Notes: generated by a model from the letters alone, not told the origin. Shown: positions 36,269 through 46,610, counted from the stretch's first letter. The stretch: DNA of 64,000 nt from Lentibacillus jeotgali (GCF_000224785.1 NZ_AGAV01000017.1:22011-86010); one strand, 5' to 3'. A program made the numbers and translations.

Positions 36269-37636
36269 ATGGGTGGTAAAAAAATAGGTAAAAAAGTGAT
36301 ATTTTTTCTCGGGGCGTTAGGTGGACTCCTATATGGGTATGATATGGGTGTTATATCAGGGGCTCTCTTGTATATAAAAAATGATATTCCGCTAACGAGT
36401 TTTACAGAAGGTCTTGTCGTCAGTTCAATGCTGGTTGGAGCAATTTTTGGTTCGGGGTCAAGCGGGCCTTTGTCAGATAAATTTGGGCGGCGCAGATTGG
36501 TCTTTATGATTTCGATTTTATATATTGTTGGGGCATTGACACTGGCATTTGCTCCGAATATGGTAACACTTGTAGTGGGTCGCTTGATTATTGGTGTGGC
36601 TGTTGGTGGTTCCACTGCAATTGTTCCTGTATACTTATCGGAAATGGCACCGACAGAATCCAGAGGGTCGCTAAGTTCATTGAACCAGCTGATGATTACA
36701 ATCGGTATTCTTTCTTCCTACCTGGTAAACTATGCGTTTGCTCCAATTGAAGGTTGGCGCTGGATGCTCGGACTTGCCGTTGTACCATCTCTCATATTAA
36801 TGGTTGGTGTACTATTTATGCCTGAGAGTCCAAGATGGTTGCTTGAACACCGCGGCAAAGAAGCGGCCCGGCGTGTTATGAAATTGACGCGGAAGGAAAA
36901 TGAAATCGATCAAGAAATAAATGAAATGATTGAAATTAATCGTGTTTCTGACAGCACTTGGAATGTATTAAAATCAGCCTGGCTGCGTCCGACGCTGGTT
37001 ATTGGCTGTACATTCGCGCTGCTTCAGCAAATCATCGGCATTAATGCGATCATTTATTATGCGCCAACGATTTTCAATGAAGCTGGACTTGGCGATGTCA
37101 CGTCCATTTTGGGGACGGTCGGAATCGGAACGGTCAATGTCTTATTTACAATCGTTGCAATTATGATTATCGATAAAATTGACCGGAAGAAACTGCTGAT
37201 CACCGGAAATATCGGGATGGTTGGATCATTAGTGATTATGGCCGGCTTAATCTGGACAATCGGCCTTGGTTCAACGGTCGGCGCATGGATTATTGTGGCT
37301 TGTCTGACATTGTTCATTATCTTTTTCGCCTTCACGTGGGGACCGGTTTTATGGGTTATGCTTCCGGAACTGTTTCCTATGCGTGCGCGTGGTGCAGCAA
37401 CGGGTATCGCTGCCCTGGCGTTATCAATCGGAAGCTTGCTTGTCGCACAATTTTTCCCAATGCTGACCGAAGTCATGTCCATTGAACAGGTGTTCCTGAT
37501 TTTTGCTGTGATTGGAATTGGCGCCATGATTTTTGTCGTGAAATATCTGCCGGAAACACGTGCCCGGAGTCTGGAAGAAATTGAAGCTGACTTGCGGAAG
37601 CGTACTTCGGCAGTGGATACGAAAAGTGTGAAGTAA
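36269..37636 (+). CDS. Sugar porter of the major facilitator superfamily, probable galactose:H+ symporter
   Basis: A 455-residue protein with 12 membrane helices. GLLYGYDMGVISGALLYI, DKFGRRRL (loop 2-3), VYLSEMAPTESRGSL, PESPRWLLEHRG, LLQQIIGINAIIYYAPTIF and PETRARSLEEIEADL are sugar-porter signatures, closest in style to AraE/XylT/GalP-type carriers of Bacillus. ATG 36269 follows TTTGGGGGACTG. The position between galK and a LacI-type regulator suggests galactose. Confidence 0.9.
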   Translation: MGGKKIGKKVIFFLGALGGLLYGYDMGVISGALLYIKNDIPLTSFTEGLVVSSMLVGAIFGSGSSGPLSDKFGRRRLVFMISILYIVGALTLAFAPNMVTLVVGRLIIGVAVGGSTAIVPVYLSEMAPTESRGSLSSLNQLMITIGILSSYLVNYAFAPIEGWRWMLGLAVVPSLILMVGVLFMPESPRWLLEHRGKEAARRVMKLTRKENEIDQEINEMIEINRVSDSTWNVLKSAWLRPTLVIGCTFALLQQIIGINAIIYYAPTIFNEAGLGDVTSILGTVGIGTVNVLFTIVAIMIIDKIDRKKLLITGNIGMVGSLVIMAGLIWTIGLGSTVGAWIIVACLTLFIIFFAFTWGPVLWVMLPELFPMRARGAATGIAALALSIGSLLVAQFFPMLTEVMSIEQVFLIFAVIGIGAMIFVVKYLPETRARSLEEIEADLRKRTSAVDTKSVK

Positions 37637-37672
37637 TGGTCGTTTCATAACGAGTCGATCGGAGTTGGATAA

Positions 37673-38665
<993 letters not shown>

Positions 38666-38682
38666 TGGTAAGGGGGGGTGTC

Positions 38683-39552
38683 ATGAAGATAAATACGGTG
38701 TATAAGAAAGGGAATCGTGACGTAAACGAAGATGCTTATGTGATCAATGAGAAGTCCGGGGTTTTCGCGGCAATTGACGGTGCCACAGGGCTAGAAGGTG
38801 TGCCCGGTCACATAGCCTCAGGTGCCATGCGGGAAGTGCTGAATGCAAACGTCATGGAAAAGTCGCTCGAGGACAGCGTGAAAGCTGGTAATCAGGCAGT
38901 CGGTGAAGAAAGCCTTTCGTATCTTGGGCTAAAGGGCAGTGTGACGATAGATGACGTTTCAAAAGAAAAACGGAGTACTTGCGCGCTTGCAGCGATTTCA
39001 ATCGATATGGATCACTTACGGCTTGATTATGTCCATGCCGCAGATTGCATGATTTTTTTACAATATGAGAACGGTGATATCCGTCAGGTGACATATGACC
39101 TGCTTCATCATTTTGATCAAAAAGCAATAAACGGCATTGTGGAACTGAGAAAGCAAGAAGGCAGGGACGTCGGGATGGCTGAAGCCAGGGAAAAAGTGCG
39201 GCCGACGCTAATTGAAAACCGCTCTTTGCTAAATAGCCGTGATGGATACGGTGTGATTGATGGAAGTGTTGCTGCGTTAAATCATTTGGAAAAAGGCAGG
39301 CTATCCTTGAAAAAGGTTACCGGAGTTCTTTTACTGAGCGATGGATTAATGCTGCCAACGAAATTGGAAGAAAGTAACGCTTGGGAGCAAACTGCGGCGT
39401 TTGCTTTTCATTCCGGGCTGGATGAACTGCTACATGAAGTGGAGAATAGAGAAAACGCTGATCCCGAGTGTGTGACATATCCCCGTCTGAAAATGAATGA
39501 CGATAAGACAGGTATATTGCTCGTGCGAGAAGCACCTGAACTTGTGCGATAG
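38683..39552 (+). CDS. PP2C-like protein phosphatase (PPM family)
   Basis: A 289-residue cytoplasmic protein. ATG 38683 follows AAGGGGGGG. Metal-binding and core motifs of PPM phosphatases are present: NEDAYVINEKSGVFAAIDGATG, YVHAADCMIFL, LLLSDGL and the terminal MNDDKTGILL. It is somewhat divergent (NEDA in place of R-x-x-N-x-D). It lies behind the galactose regulator without obvious functional link. The last ten residues, LVREAPELVR, and the stop codon are supplied by the first two units of repeat array 5, so the original C-terminus was replaced or extended. Confidence 0.75.
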   Translation: MKINTVYKKGNRDVNEDAYVINEKSGVFAAIDGATGLEGVPGHIASGAMREVLNANVMEKSLEDSVKAGNQAVGEESLSYLGLKGSVTIDDVSKEKRSTCALAAISIDMDHLRLDYVHAADCMIFLQYENGDIRQVTYDLLHHFDQKAINGIVELRKQEGRDVGMAEAREKVRPTLIENRSLLNSRDGYGVIDGSVAALNHLEKGRLSLKKVTGVLLLSDGLMLPTKLEESNAWEQTAAFAFHSGLDELLHEVENRENADPECVTYPRLKMNDDKTGILLVREAPELVR

Positions 39553-39752
39553 CGGCTCCAACTTGTGCGACAAGCGGCTGAACTTGTGCGAGAAGCTCCC
39601 GAATTTGTGTGGCAGCGGCTTCAACTTGTGCAGAGTAACGCTAAAGTTGTGCGAGAGCATCGCTAACTCGTGCGAGAATGAGACCAACGTGTGCGAAATT
39701 CACTCCAACTCGTGCAGCAACACTCCGAATCCGTGCGGGAATCCCCTTGAAC
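39519..39752 (+). repeat. 21-bp phased repeat array 5 (about 11 units), overlapping a gene end
   Basis: Eleven units, all exactly 21 bp from GTGC to GTGC, with AACTT or AACTC closing most units. The first two units lie inside the phosphatase coding frame and provide its stop (GTGCGATAG). Confidence 0.92.
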
Positions 39753-39783
39753 TTTTTTTCCCCGGTATATTGCTGCCGTTGAG

Positions 39784-39813
39784 CCTTGTAGAATATTGCT
39801 GCAAGGTTTTTTT
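39784..39813 (+). terminator. Terminator after array 5
   Basis: CCTTG and CAAGG around a 13-base loop, followed by seven T. It closes the porter-regulator-phosphatase unit beyond the array, so the array is probably transcribed. Confidence 0.6.
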
Positions 39814-39908
39814 GCTGTCTTAAAATGTGGTGGCAACAGTTTCCCCCAAAGCAGCTATATGTATGATAGAATAATAGACATAAACCACCTACGAAACGAG
39901 GCCAACAC

Positions 39909-40688
39909 ATGACACAAAAACTCATCTTTTTTGATATAGACGGGACCCTGCTTGATGATGAGAAGCGCCTGCCGGAATCGACAAAGCAGGCAATCGCACA
40001 GCTGCAGGCGGACGGCCATTTTGTGGCGATCGCAACAGGCCGTGCGCCGTTTGCGTTCAAACCGCTGATGGACGAACTGAATATCAGCACTTATGTCAGC
40101 ATCAACGGGCAGTATGTCGTGCACAATGACGAAGCGATTTACAAAAATCCCCTGAAGCCGGATGCTTTGGCCGCGCTGGAGAAATACGCGGCGGAACGTC
40201 AGCATCCTCTGGTCCATCTCAATCATGAGGACTGGTATGCGAACACGAAAGATCACCCGCAAGTCAGAGCGGCTACTGAGTCACTGAAACTTGATCAGGC
40301 CGTTAAGTATAATCCGGATTTTTATCGAAATAGCAAGGTGTATCAGACGCTGTTATTCTGCACGGGAGAAGGCGAAGCGGAATATGATCAAACGTTTGAT
40401 CAACTCGATTTTGTCCGCTGGCATCAGTATTCTGTGGACGTCATGCCGGCCGGTGGTTCCAAAGCGGCAGGCATCGGAAAGCTGATTGAGCAATTGGACA
40501 TCCCCGCCCAAGACGTTTTTGCCTTCGGCGATGGCCTGAACGATATTCCGATGCTTAAGTCCGTGCAAAACAGTATCGCGATGGGTAACGCTGCAGATAC
40601 CGTGAAAGAGGCGGCCGGCAGTGTTACGAGAGACGTGCATGATGACGGAATCTGGCATGGGCTGAAAATGGCGGGGCTGTTGAGGTGA
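39909..40688 (+). CDS. Cof-type HAD-IIB family phosphatase
   Basis: A 259-residue enzyme. FFDIDGTLLDDEKRLP carries the nucleophile, AIATGRAPFAF motif II, GGSKAAGIGKLIE the motif III Lys and FAFGDGLNDIPML motif IV. It resembles YkrA-type members of Bacillus. The ATG follows ACGAGG at modest strength. A decayed partial copy of its central part lies 450 bases downstream. Confidence 0.88.
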   Translation: MTQKLIFFDIDGTLLDDEKRLPESTKQAIAQLQADGHFVAIATGRAPFAFKPLMDELNISTYVSINGQYVVHNDEAIYKNPLKPDALAALEKYAAERQHPLVHLNHEDWYANTKDHPQVRAATESLKLDQAVKYNPDFYRNSKVYQTLLFCTGEGEAEYDQTFDQLDFVRWHQYSVDVMPAGGSKAAGIGKLIEQLDIPAQDVFAFGDGLNDIPMLKSVQNSIAMGNAADTVKEAAGSVTRDVHDDGIWHGLKMAGLLR

Positions 40689-40692
40689 AGAG

Positions 40693-40716
40693 GATTTCCG
40701 GCTGATGCCGGAAATC
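40693..40716 (+). terminator. Tetraloop hairpin/terminator after the HAD gene
   Basis: GATTTCCGGC, loop TGAT, GCCGGAAATC, followed by TTCTTTTA. It belongs to the conserved hairpin family but has compensating changes (CCGGC with GCCGG), supporting a structural role. Confidence 0.75.
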
Positions 40717-40839
40717 TTCTTTTATAATTGAGAAAAAAGGCTTAATTCGTGTGTTAGCAGTAGCAGGCGTTGAACTTCATCAATTATTTACTGGAGATGC
40801 CAGAACATGTCAAAAGGTCCTAAAGAAGAGGAGAGTCAT

Positions 40840-41124
40840 ATGAGTGGAACAGGGTTTCCTAACTCGCCGACGTTTAAACCAATTTTTGATGAATTGAGGG
40901 AGGAATGGAAGAAAGAAGGGGAGACAAAGGGAAAACGAGAAATAGCGTTTGCAATGCTTCGAAAAGAATATCCGGACGAAGACATCCTTGATATAACTGG
41001 TCTTACGAAAGGAGAATTGCAGGAATTAAACAAAAATGTAATCCTTGAACAACAAGCAGGTTCGCGCGAAATGCAGGGAGTGTCGCGCGCATTCGAGTCA
41101 CTCTCGCAGAATATGATAGAATAG
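40840..41124 (+). pseudogene. C-terminal fragment of an Rpn-family nuclease (about 94 codons)
   Basis: The frame from ATG 40840 (after AAGAGGAGAG) contains EEWKKEGETKGKREIAFAML and DILDITGLTKGELQEL, the charged helical tail that ends Rpn/PD-(D/E)XK transposase-like proteins. The nuclease domain, usually about 200 residues, is absent. It could still be translated as a small protein, as internal Rpn C-terminal fragments are in some species. Confidence 0.55.
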
Positions 41125-41142
41125 TGAGAAAGACTAGACCCT

Positions 41143-41295
41143 TTATTCTGCACGGGAGAAGGCGTAACGGAATATGATCAAACGTTTGATCAATTTGATG
41201 TTGTCCGCTAGCACCAATATCTTTGGCCGTTATCCCTGCCGGTGAATTCTAGGCGGCAGGGATCAGCAAGCTGATTGGGAGGTTGCAGATCCCGT
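41143..41295 (+). pseudogene. Decayed duplicate of part of the upstream HAD gene
   Basis: From TATTCTGCACGGGAGAAGGC onward the sequence follows 40354-40508 of the HAD gene with scattered substitutions and small indels, including an in-frame TAG (CGCTAG for CGCTGG). It has no start and no reading frame. The rest up to 41387 holds only the leader of the next gene. Confidence 0.85.
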
Positions 41296-41387
41296 TAAAG
41301 CGAACATCTAAACCGTGCCGAGCTACATATGGACTCGGGACGCTCATTTTATAAAATTTTTCTCAATCTTAAAGGAGAGCTAATCAC

Positions 41388-42086
41388 ATGAAAGCCTATC
41401 AAATCAAAATCGAGCTGACCGGTTCAGAACCACTAATCTGGCGTCGTATCGTCATGCCGGCCGGCGCGACATTTAACAGATTGCATGATGTGATTCAGAA
41501 CGCAACGAATTTTCAGGGCGGTTATCCCGGCGCATATCACCTTTTCGAGTTTGACCTGCCGAATGATAATATCCGGGTGACCAATGATGAAGAGGCGTAT
41601 CAGGAGCATCAGCATTTTAAGAAAAACCGGAAAGAGATTGAGGCCAAGTTGCGGGATGTTCCCCCGGAATTCGCGGAGATTCAGGAAGCCCGGCTGCGCG
41701 AATTGGAAAAAGTGGTGCGCAAACCGGCCGGGATCAAGATTGATACGTATCTGGAAAAGTATGGAACGCTTGAATACATTTATGATTATGGTGATGATTG
41801 GCATTTTCTTATTACATTAGAAAAAACGATGAAAGATTACCATTACGGCTATCCAACGCTTATCGATGGTGCTGAAACAGCGCCGCCGGAAGATGTGGGC
41901 GGACTACCCGGCTATTATGAGTTTTTGGATATTTATTATGATTCGAATCACTCGGACCATGAGGATATGAAAGAATGGGTTCAAGAGCAATTGTTTAGGG
42001 AATATGATCCGGATTTTATAAATGATAGCCTCAAGAGTATTCATTATAAAAAGACAGAATGGGACAAGATCAATAAGCAAGGGTGA
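41388..42086 (+). CDS. Plasmid pRiA4b ORF-3 family protein
   Basis: A 232-residue cytoplasmic protein starting at ATG 41388 after AAAGGAGAG. YQIKIELTGSEPLIWRRI, FNRLHDVIQNATNFQGGYPGAYHLFEF, YIYDYGDDWHFLI and PPEDVGGLPGYYEFLD are the family motifs. The middle holds a charged helical insert of about 60 residues. Members are found on plasmids and near transposons; the function is unknown. Confidence 0.85.
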   Translation: MKAYQIKIELTGSEPLIWRRIVMPAGATFNRLHDVIQNATNFQGGYPGAYHLFEFDLPNDNIRVTNDEEAYQEHQHFKKNRKEIEAKLRDVPPEFAEIQEARLRELEKVVRKPAGIKIDTYLEKYGTLEYIYDYGDDWHFLITLEKTMKDYHYGYPTLIDGAETAPPEDVGGLPGYYEFLDIYYDSNHSDHEDMKEWVQEQLFREYDPDFINDSLKSIHYKKTEWDKINKQG

Positions 42087-42112
42087 GTTGACTATTTTTA
42101 TGCGTCCAATGT

Positions 42113-42176
42113 GGAAGGTCTTCTGCGGCGGCCGAAAACCTTCCTTTTGTTTGTTTAATTTTGGCTGTGCCAAAAA
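42113..42176 (+). repeat. Double hairpin module before array 6
   Basis: First hairpin, degenerate: GGAAGGT pairs with ACCTTCC, enclosing GGCGGCCGAAAA, followed by TTTTG (works as terminator of the preceding gene). Second: ATTTTGGC, loop TGT, GCCAAAAAT, then CTTCAATAAAA. This order (hairpin, hairpin, array) recurs. Confidence 0.7.
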
Positions 42177-42215
42177 TCTTCAATAAAAGGGTTTGGGATG
42201 GGCGAGAGTATTATC

Positions 42216-42465
42216 AACTCGTGCGGGAGCGGCCGCAACTTGTGCAGGAAGCACTCGAACTCGTGCGGGAGCGACCGCAACTTGTGCAGGAAGCACCCGA
42301 ACTCGTGCGAGAGCGTCCGCAACTTGTACAGAAAGTGCTCGAACTTGTGCGAGATCTGTCGCAACTTGTGCGAGAAGCGCTCGAACATGTGCAGGAGCAG
42401 CCGCAACTTGTGCAGGAAGCACTCAAACATGTGCGATAAGCCCCCGACTTGTGCGGGAACACCCA
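42216..42465 (+). repeat. 21-bp phased repeat array 6 (about 12 units)
   Basis: Units such as GTGCGGGAGCGGCCGCAACTT alternate with GTGCAGGAAGCACTCGAACTC, a 42-bp two-unit pattern. An ATCGATCG core follows at 42481, just beyond the last unit. Confidence 0.9.
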
Positions 42466-42713
42466 CACGGAAAATCGATCGACCCACCAGTAATATCGTT
42501 TGAGTTATGCACCAAAATACGAATCACCCCTGAAGTCATGCGACAATAGCTCCCTTTTACGAGAATTTCAGTTCCTGATTTTGTTTACCTTTCTTATTAT
42601 TGTGTATAATGGATATGAATACAGAAGGAACGTAATGAGAGCAGTGCCAGAGTTGCCCGTCAAAAAGCGGAAGTATGCTATTTTCACTAACGATCACAAT
42701 GAAGGAGACTTCA

Positions 42714-43385
42714 ATGAAACGGCTATTCATATTAGTGGCTATTTTATTTATGACATCGATAAGAACACCAGCTTTGGTAGAACAAACGTGGAATCCAGAG
42801 CGGCTGGAGCCGGAGACTTTTGAAAATTGGACAACTGCAGTACAAGACTGGTGGAAAGATCAGGATATGACTATTGGGGAATACAAGGAGGGCCTCACGC
42901 GGCTGTTTCAATCAGAAGAAGATACGAAGGAAGACATGACACAGCTGTTTCAATCAGAAGAAGAGACGCCGGATACAGACTCAGCGGAGCCATCTGCCTA
43001 TGAAAAAGAAGTTGTGCAGCTCGTTAATGAAGAGCGGGAAAAGCGAGACCTGGAGCCGCTGGAAATGCATAATCGCTTAAGCAGTCTTGCCCGGAAGAAA
43101 TCCCAGGATATGGCGAACAACGACTATTTTAGCCACACATCGCCAACGTACGGATCCCCTTTCGATATGATGGAGCAGTTCGATTTTAGCTTCCGCATGG
43201 CTGGTGAAAATATAGCGGCCGGGCAGCGCAGTCCCGAACAAGTGGTGGAAGGCTGGATGAACAGCGAGGGGCATCGTAAAAATATTTTGAAGGAAGGTTT
43301 TACGCATATTGGTGTTGGCTATGTAGAAGGTGGTGGGCTCAAGTATGGAACCTACTGGACGCAAATGTTTATGACACCGATGTGA
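42714..43385 (+). CDS. Secreted CAP/SCP-like domain protein
   Basis: A 223-residue exported protein; ATG 42714 follows GAAGGAGA. Residues 1 to about 21 form a signal peptide (RLFILVAILFMTS). A linker with two near-identical segments (LFQSEED/LFQSEEE) follows. The CAP domain of about 120 residues has VVQLVNEEREKRDLEPLEM, ARKKSQDMANNDYFSHTSP, GENIAAGQRSPEQVVEGWMNS and GHRKNILKEGFTHIGVGY. This is the YkwD-like bacterial form; function is undefined. Confidence 0.88.
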   Translation: MKRLFILVAILFMTSIRTPALVEQTWNPERLEPETFENWTTAVQDWWKDQDMTIGEYKEGLTRLFQSEEDTKEDMTQLFQSEEETPDTDSAEPSAYEKEVVQLVNEEREKRDLEPLEMHNRLSSLARKKSQDMANNDYFSHTSPTYGSPFDMMEQFDFSFRMAGENIAAGQRSPEQVVEGWMNSEGHRKNILKEGFTHIGVGYVEGGGLKYGTYWTQMFMTPM

Positions 43386-43674
43386 CAGGAATCCCCCTGG
43401 AGCCGTATCGAATCGATCGAACTTGCTCCGGCTCGAATGGAAAATTTGGAAAGCGGCGGGGGATGCATTAAAATGATTATAGAGCCTCTCCATGCAACTG
43501 CCGCGTATAATGATTAGCACATGCCCCGCAACAAAAAGTAACCGTTAAGATCCCACGACTCCTTATCGTGACACAAAGTATGTTTGATGTAATGACTTTC
43601 GGGAATTATTTCCATTATTGTAATTTAATGTATATGGAAGATTGAAAATGTTGGAACTGCAAGGAGGCGTCTGT

Positions 43675-44226
43675 TTGAAATTAGTTGGTATATCAGGAAC
43701 ATTGGCAGGAGATAAGACATCCAAGGCGGTTTACGATGTGCTGGAAGCTGCCAAGTTGATGGATACATCTGTGAAGACAGAACTCATTGATTTAAGGGAT
43801 TATGAATTATCATTCGCTGACGGATCCCCACTTGCGTATTTTGAAGATGATACCTGGCCGGTCGCTGACAAAATCATGTCTGCAGACTGTTTGGTGTTTG
43901 GGACGCCGATCTATCAGGCATCTATCGCCGGCGTATTGAAAAATCTGCTCGATCATTTTCCGGAGTACGCTTTTAAAAACAAGGTTACCGGCATTGTCGC
44001 AACAGGCTTGTCGGAGAAACATTTTCTTGTAACCGAATATCAGCTGAAGCCTGTTCTTTCTTATTTCAAGGGGCTGGTGCCGACAGAGAATGTTTTTGTC
44101 CAGAATGATTGCTTCGATTTGGAGAGCGGGGAAATCATCGATAAATTGATTGCAAAGCGACTGCGGAATCTTGCCGAGGAGATCCTGTTTCTGCAGGGGA
44201 GTATTAATGAGCGGATGGAGCGGTAA
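43675..44226 (+). CDS. NADPH-dependent FMN reductase-family protein
   Basis: A 183-residue flavodoxin-fold protein. TTG 43675 is chosen, eight bases after AAGGAGG; the longer frame from 43642 has no site. KLVGISGTLAGDKTSKAV binds the FMN phosphate, LVFGTPIYQASIAGVLKNLLDHF is the second conserved segment and VTGIVATGLSEKH the third. Relatives reduce FMN, quinones or azo compounds. No partner gene is adjacent. Confidence 0.85.
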   Translation: MKLVGISGTLAGDKTSKAVYDVLEAAKLMDTSVKTELIDLRDYELSFADGSPLAYFEDDTWPVADKIMSADCLVFGTPIYQASIAGVLKNLLDHFPEYAFKNKVTGIVATGLSEKHFLVTEYQLKPVLSYFKGLVPTENVFVQNDCFDLESGEIIDKLIAKRLRNLAEEILFLQGSINERMER

Positions 44227-44240
44227 CAGGACGAGGGAAT

Positions 44241-44309
44241 TCTGTTTGGCCGAAAACCCCTTCTTAATAGTTGGTTAGATTAGTTGATTTTTGGCTTGAG
44301 CCAAAAATC
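44241..44309 (+). repeat. Double hairpin module before array 7
   Basis: A worn first hairpin (GGCCGAAAACCCCTTCTTAATAG keeps only the right side and tail) and an intact second: GATTTTTGGC (44286), loop TTGA, GCCAAAAATC, then TTCGTTCTAATGG. Confidence 0.65.
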
Positions 44310-44351
44310 TTCGTTCTAATGGTTCTGAATTGGGTGTAAGGTTCATAAAAA

Positions 44352-45020
44352 CGTGTGCGACAGGTGCTCGAACTTGAGTGAGAACTATCTCAACTTGTGC
44401 GGAATTGGCGCTAACTTGAGCGGTAATGCTCTGAGTTGAGCAGGATTAGCCTCAACTTGTGCGGGAGGGCTCTGGATTTGAGCGGGAACAGCGCCCACTT
44501 GCGCAGGATGAGCTGGAACTTGAGTGAGAACGCCCTCAGGTTGTGCAGCAACAGCGCAAACTCGTGCAGAAATACTCGGAAGCTGAGCGCGAGAGTCGTC
44601 GACTTATGCGATAGGGGATGAAACTTGTGCGAGAAGCACTAAAACTTGTGCGGGAGCGATTTGAACTTGTGCGAGAAGCACTTAAACTTGCGCGGGAGCG
44701 ATTCGAACCTGTGCGAGAAGCACTAAAACTTGTGCGGGAGCGATTCGAACCTGTGCGAGAAGCACTAAAACTTGTACGGGAGCGTACCGAACTCGTGCAA
44801 GGAGCACTCAAATTCGTGCGGGAACGTTCTGAACCTGTGTAATAAGCGCTCAATCTCGTGCAGTAACTGCCTCAACCTGTGCAGGAATGCTCGGAAGTTG
44901 TGCCGGATCAACCTATATTTGTGCGAGAGCGGCGTTTACTCGTGCGACATTAGTCTCGACTTATGCAGGGTTACTGCCAACTTGTGCGGCAATCGTGTGA
45001 ACATATTCGCGGATATCCTC
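44352..45020 (+). repeat. 21-bp phased repeat array 7 (about 32 units, the longest)
   Basis: Units include the variants TTGAGCGGGA and TTGTGCGAGA. Between 44624 and 44790 a 42-bp pair (GCGAGAAGCACTAAAACTT plus GCGGGAGCGATTCGAACCT) repeats about four times. Read in frame it gives LVREALK-LVRERFE heptads, but there is no ribosome site. Confidence 0.92.
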
Positions 45021-45160
45021 ATTTCGTGATAAATCAGCCCCATCTCATATGGGGGCTCAGAACAACAACATTTATTAAAAATTTGAAATCATGCCCCATT
45101 TTCTTCACCAATATGCTATAGTGAAAATATCCCCCTAAAACAAAATAAAGGAGCAAAACC

Positions 45161-46108
45161 ATGATACTCAGACACCGCACTAAGCCCCTTCCGCTTCAAA
45201 AACTCGATGCTGCCATTCCGCGGCTCTCGCCACATTTTCCAGGTCTCCCCAAGATGAAAGAAGATGCTAAAAAGCAGCAGCAAGGTTATTCGGGTGAACT
45301 GAAGGTCGACTATTTTTTCGACAATCTTGCTCCGATGTATACGATTCTTCATGATGTCTATCTCCGCGAGAACAATAAAAACTTTCAAATTGACTCACTC
45401 ACAATCGCTAACCATACTATTTTCATTGTGGATTCCAAACATTATCAAGGCAGCATCACCTTTAACACCACGCTCCGACAGCTCACCCGCTCTGACGGTA
45501 CGATTGAGTCAGGCTTCGAATATCCAATCACTCAAGTGAAAAATCAAAAATTCCATCTGCAAAATTGGCTCAAGCAGCACAACTTGGGGCATATCCCGGT
45601 GCAATGTTTCGTTGCCATTGCCGATCCGTCTACTGTTGTACATGTTAAAGGCAGTGAGGAAGAGGTTGGGAAACATGTCGTTCATGCCGCTGAGCTTCCC
45701 GAGCAAATTATGAAGGCAGATCGGCAATTCGGAAATAAGGGCGCTCGGAAGCTCTCAAACTATCAGATTGGTAAAGCAATTTTGAGCAAAAGTCGTGAGT
45801 TTGATATTGATTTGTTCAAGCGATATGGCGTAAAACCCGCGGATATATTGCCGGGTGTGATCTGTCCTGATTGCGGTTTGCGGGGGATGGAGCGGGTCTA
45901 TAATGGATGGCACTGCGGGCAATGCAGCTGTTTTTCGCGAAATGCGCACAAAAAAGCTATAGAGGATTTTCTTTTGCTCGTAAAGAATTCGATCACGAAC
46001 AAGGAATGTGTGTGGTTTCTCGGCAATATCAATAGAGGATTGGCAACGCGAATACTTAAGAAAAGCGGCCTGGTATATGATAAGCAGCATCGATGTTGGC
46101 GAAGATAA
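45161..46108 (+). CDS. NERD-domain protein (nuclease-related) with C-terminal zinc-ribbon
   Basis: A 315-residue cytoplasmic protein. ATG 45161 follows AAAGGAG. The NERD domain includes YSGELKVDYFFDNL, QIDSLTIANHTIFIVDSKHYQGS with the D and D-x-K nuclease-like residues, and YPITQVKNQKFHLQNWL. The C-terminal part has CPDCG and CGQC pairs, a likely zinc ribbon, then a basic tail. Function is unknown; relatives are widespread in Bacillaceae as single genes. Confidence 0.85.
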   Translation: MILRHRTKPLPLQKLDAAIPRLSPHFPGLPKMKEDAKKQQQGYSGELKVDYFFDNLAPMYTILHDVYLRENNKNFQIDSLTIANHTIFIVDSKHYQGSITFNTTLRQLTRSDGTIESGFEYPITQVKNQKFHLQNWLKQHNLGHIPVQCFVAIADPSTVVHVKGSEEEVGKHVVHAAELPEQIMKADRQFGNKGARKLSNYQIGKAILSKSREFDIDLFKRYGVKPADILPGVICPDCGLRGMERVYNGWHCGQCSCFSRNAHKKAIEDFLLLVKNSITNKECVWFLGNINRGLATRILKKSGLVYDKQHRCWRR

Positions 46109-46124
46109 AAGATTTTGAAGTGTT

Positions 46125-46196
46125 GGTTTTCGGCGGCAGCCGAAAACCTTCCTTATTTTTTGTTGAAGGAGAGATTTTTGGCTTGTGCCAAAAATC
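46125..46196 (+). repeat. Double hairpin module before array 8
   Basis: GGTTTTCGGC (46125), loop GGCA, GCCGAAAACC, then TTCCTTATT; GATTTTTGGC (46173), loop TTGT, GCCAAAAATC, then TTCATTCTAA. Both stems are ten perfect pairs with four-base loops. Confidence 0.85.
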
Positions 46197-46204
46197 TTCA
46201 TTCT

Positions 46205-46530
46205 AACTTGAGCGACAGACGCTCGAGCTTGTGCGGGGGCCAGCAAAGCTCGTGCAAGAAATCGCTGGACTTGTGCAAGATCCGCCCCAACTGTGCAGGA
46301 AGTGCTTGAACTTGTGTGAGAGCTACCTGAACTTGTGCGAGGGTCAGCGCAACTCGTGCAAGAAATCGCTGAACTTGTGCGAGAGCGTCCTGAATTCGTG
46401 CAGGAACGCCTCGAACTCGTGCGAGCCCCGTCCTGGACTTGCGCAGCATCTACCCTAACTCGTGCAAAAAGTACTCGAACTCGTGCGACAGCCCCCCAAC
46501 TTGTATGAGAAGCTCCTCCAACTCATTAAA
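46205..46530 (+). repeat. 21-bp phased repeat array 8 (about 15 units)
   Basis: Starts eight bases after the second hairpin. It is more diverged than arrays 4 and 7, with one unit (near 46290) missing a base, so the register slips once. It ends about 80 bases before the next gene. Confidence 0.88.
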
Positions 46531-46610
46531 GCACTCGGTATGGCCAAGGTCTATGTTATGATATCAATAAAGCTGGTACAAGTTTTCATCAAAAAAAGGA
46601 GATGTAACAA

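Noticed and set aside
36193..37527. Frames of 140 and 156 codons opposite the sugar porter
   Set aside because: Antisense shadows of a well-supported membrane protein gene.
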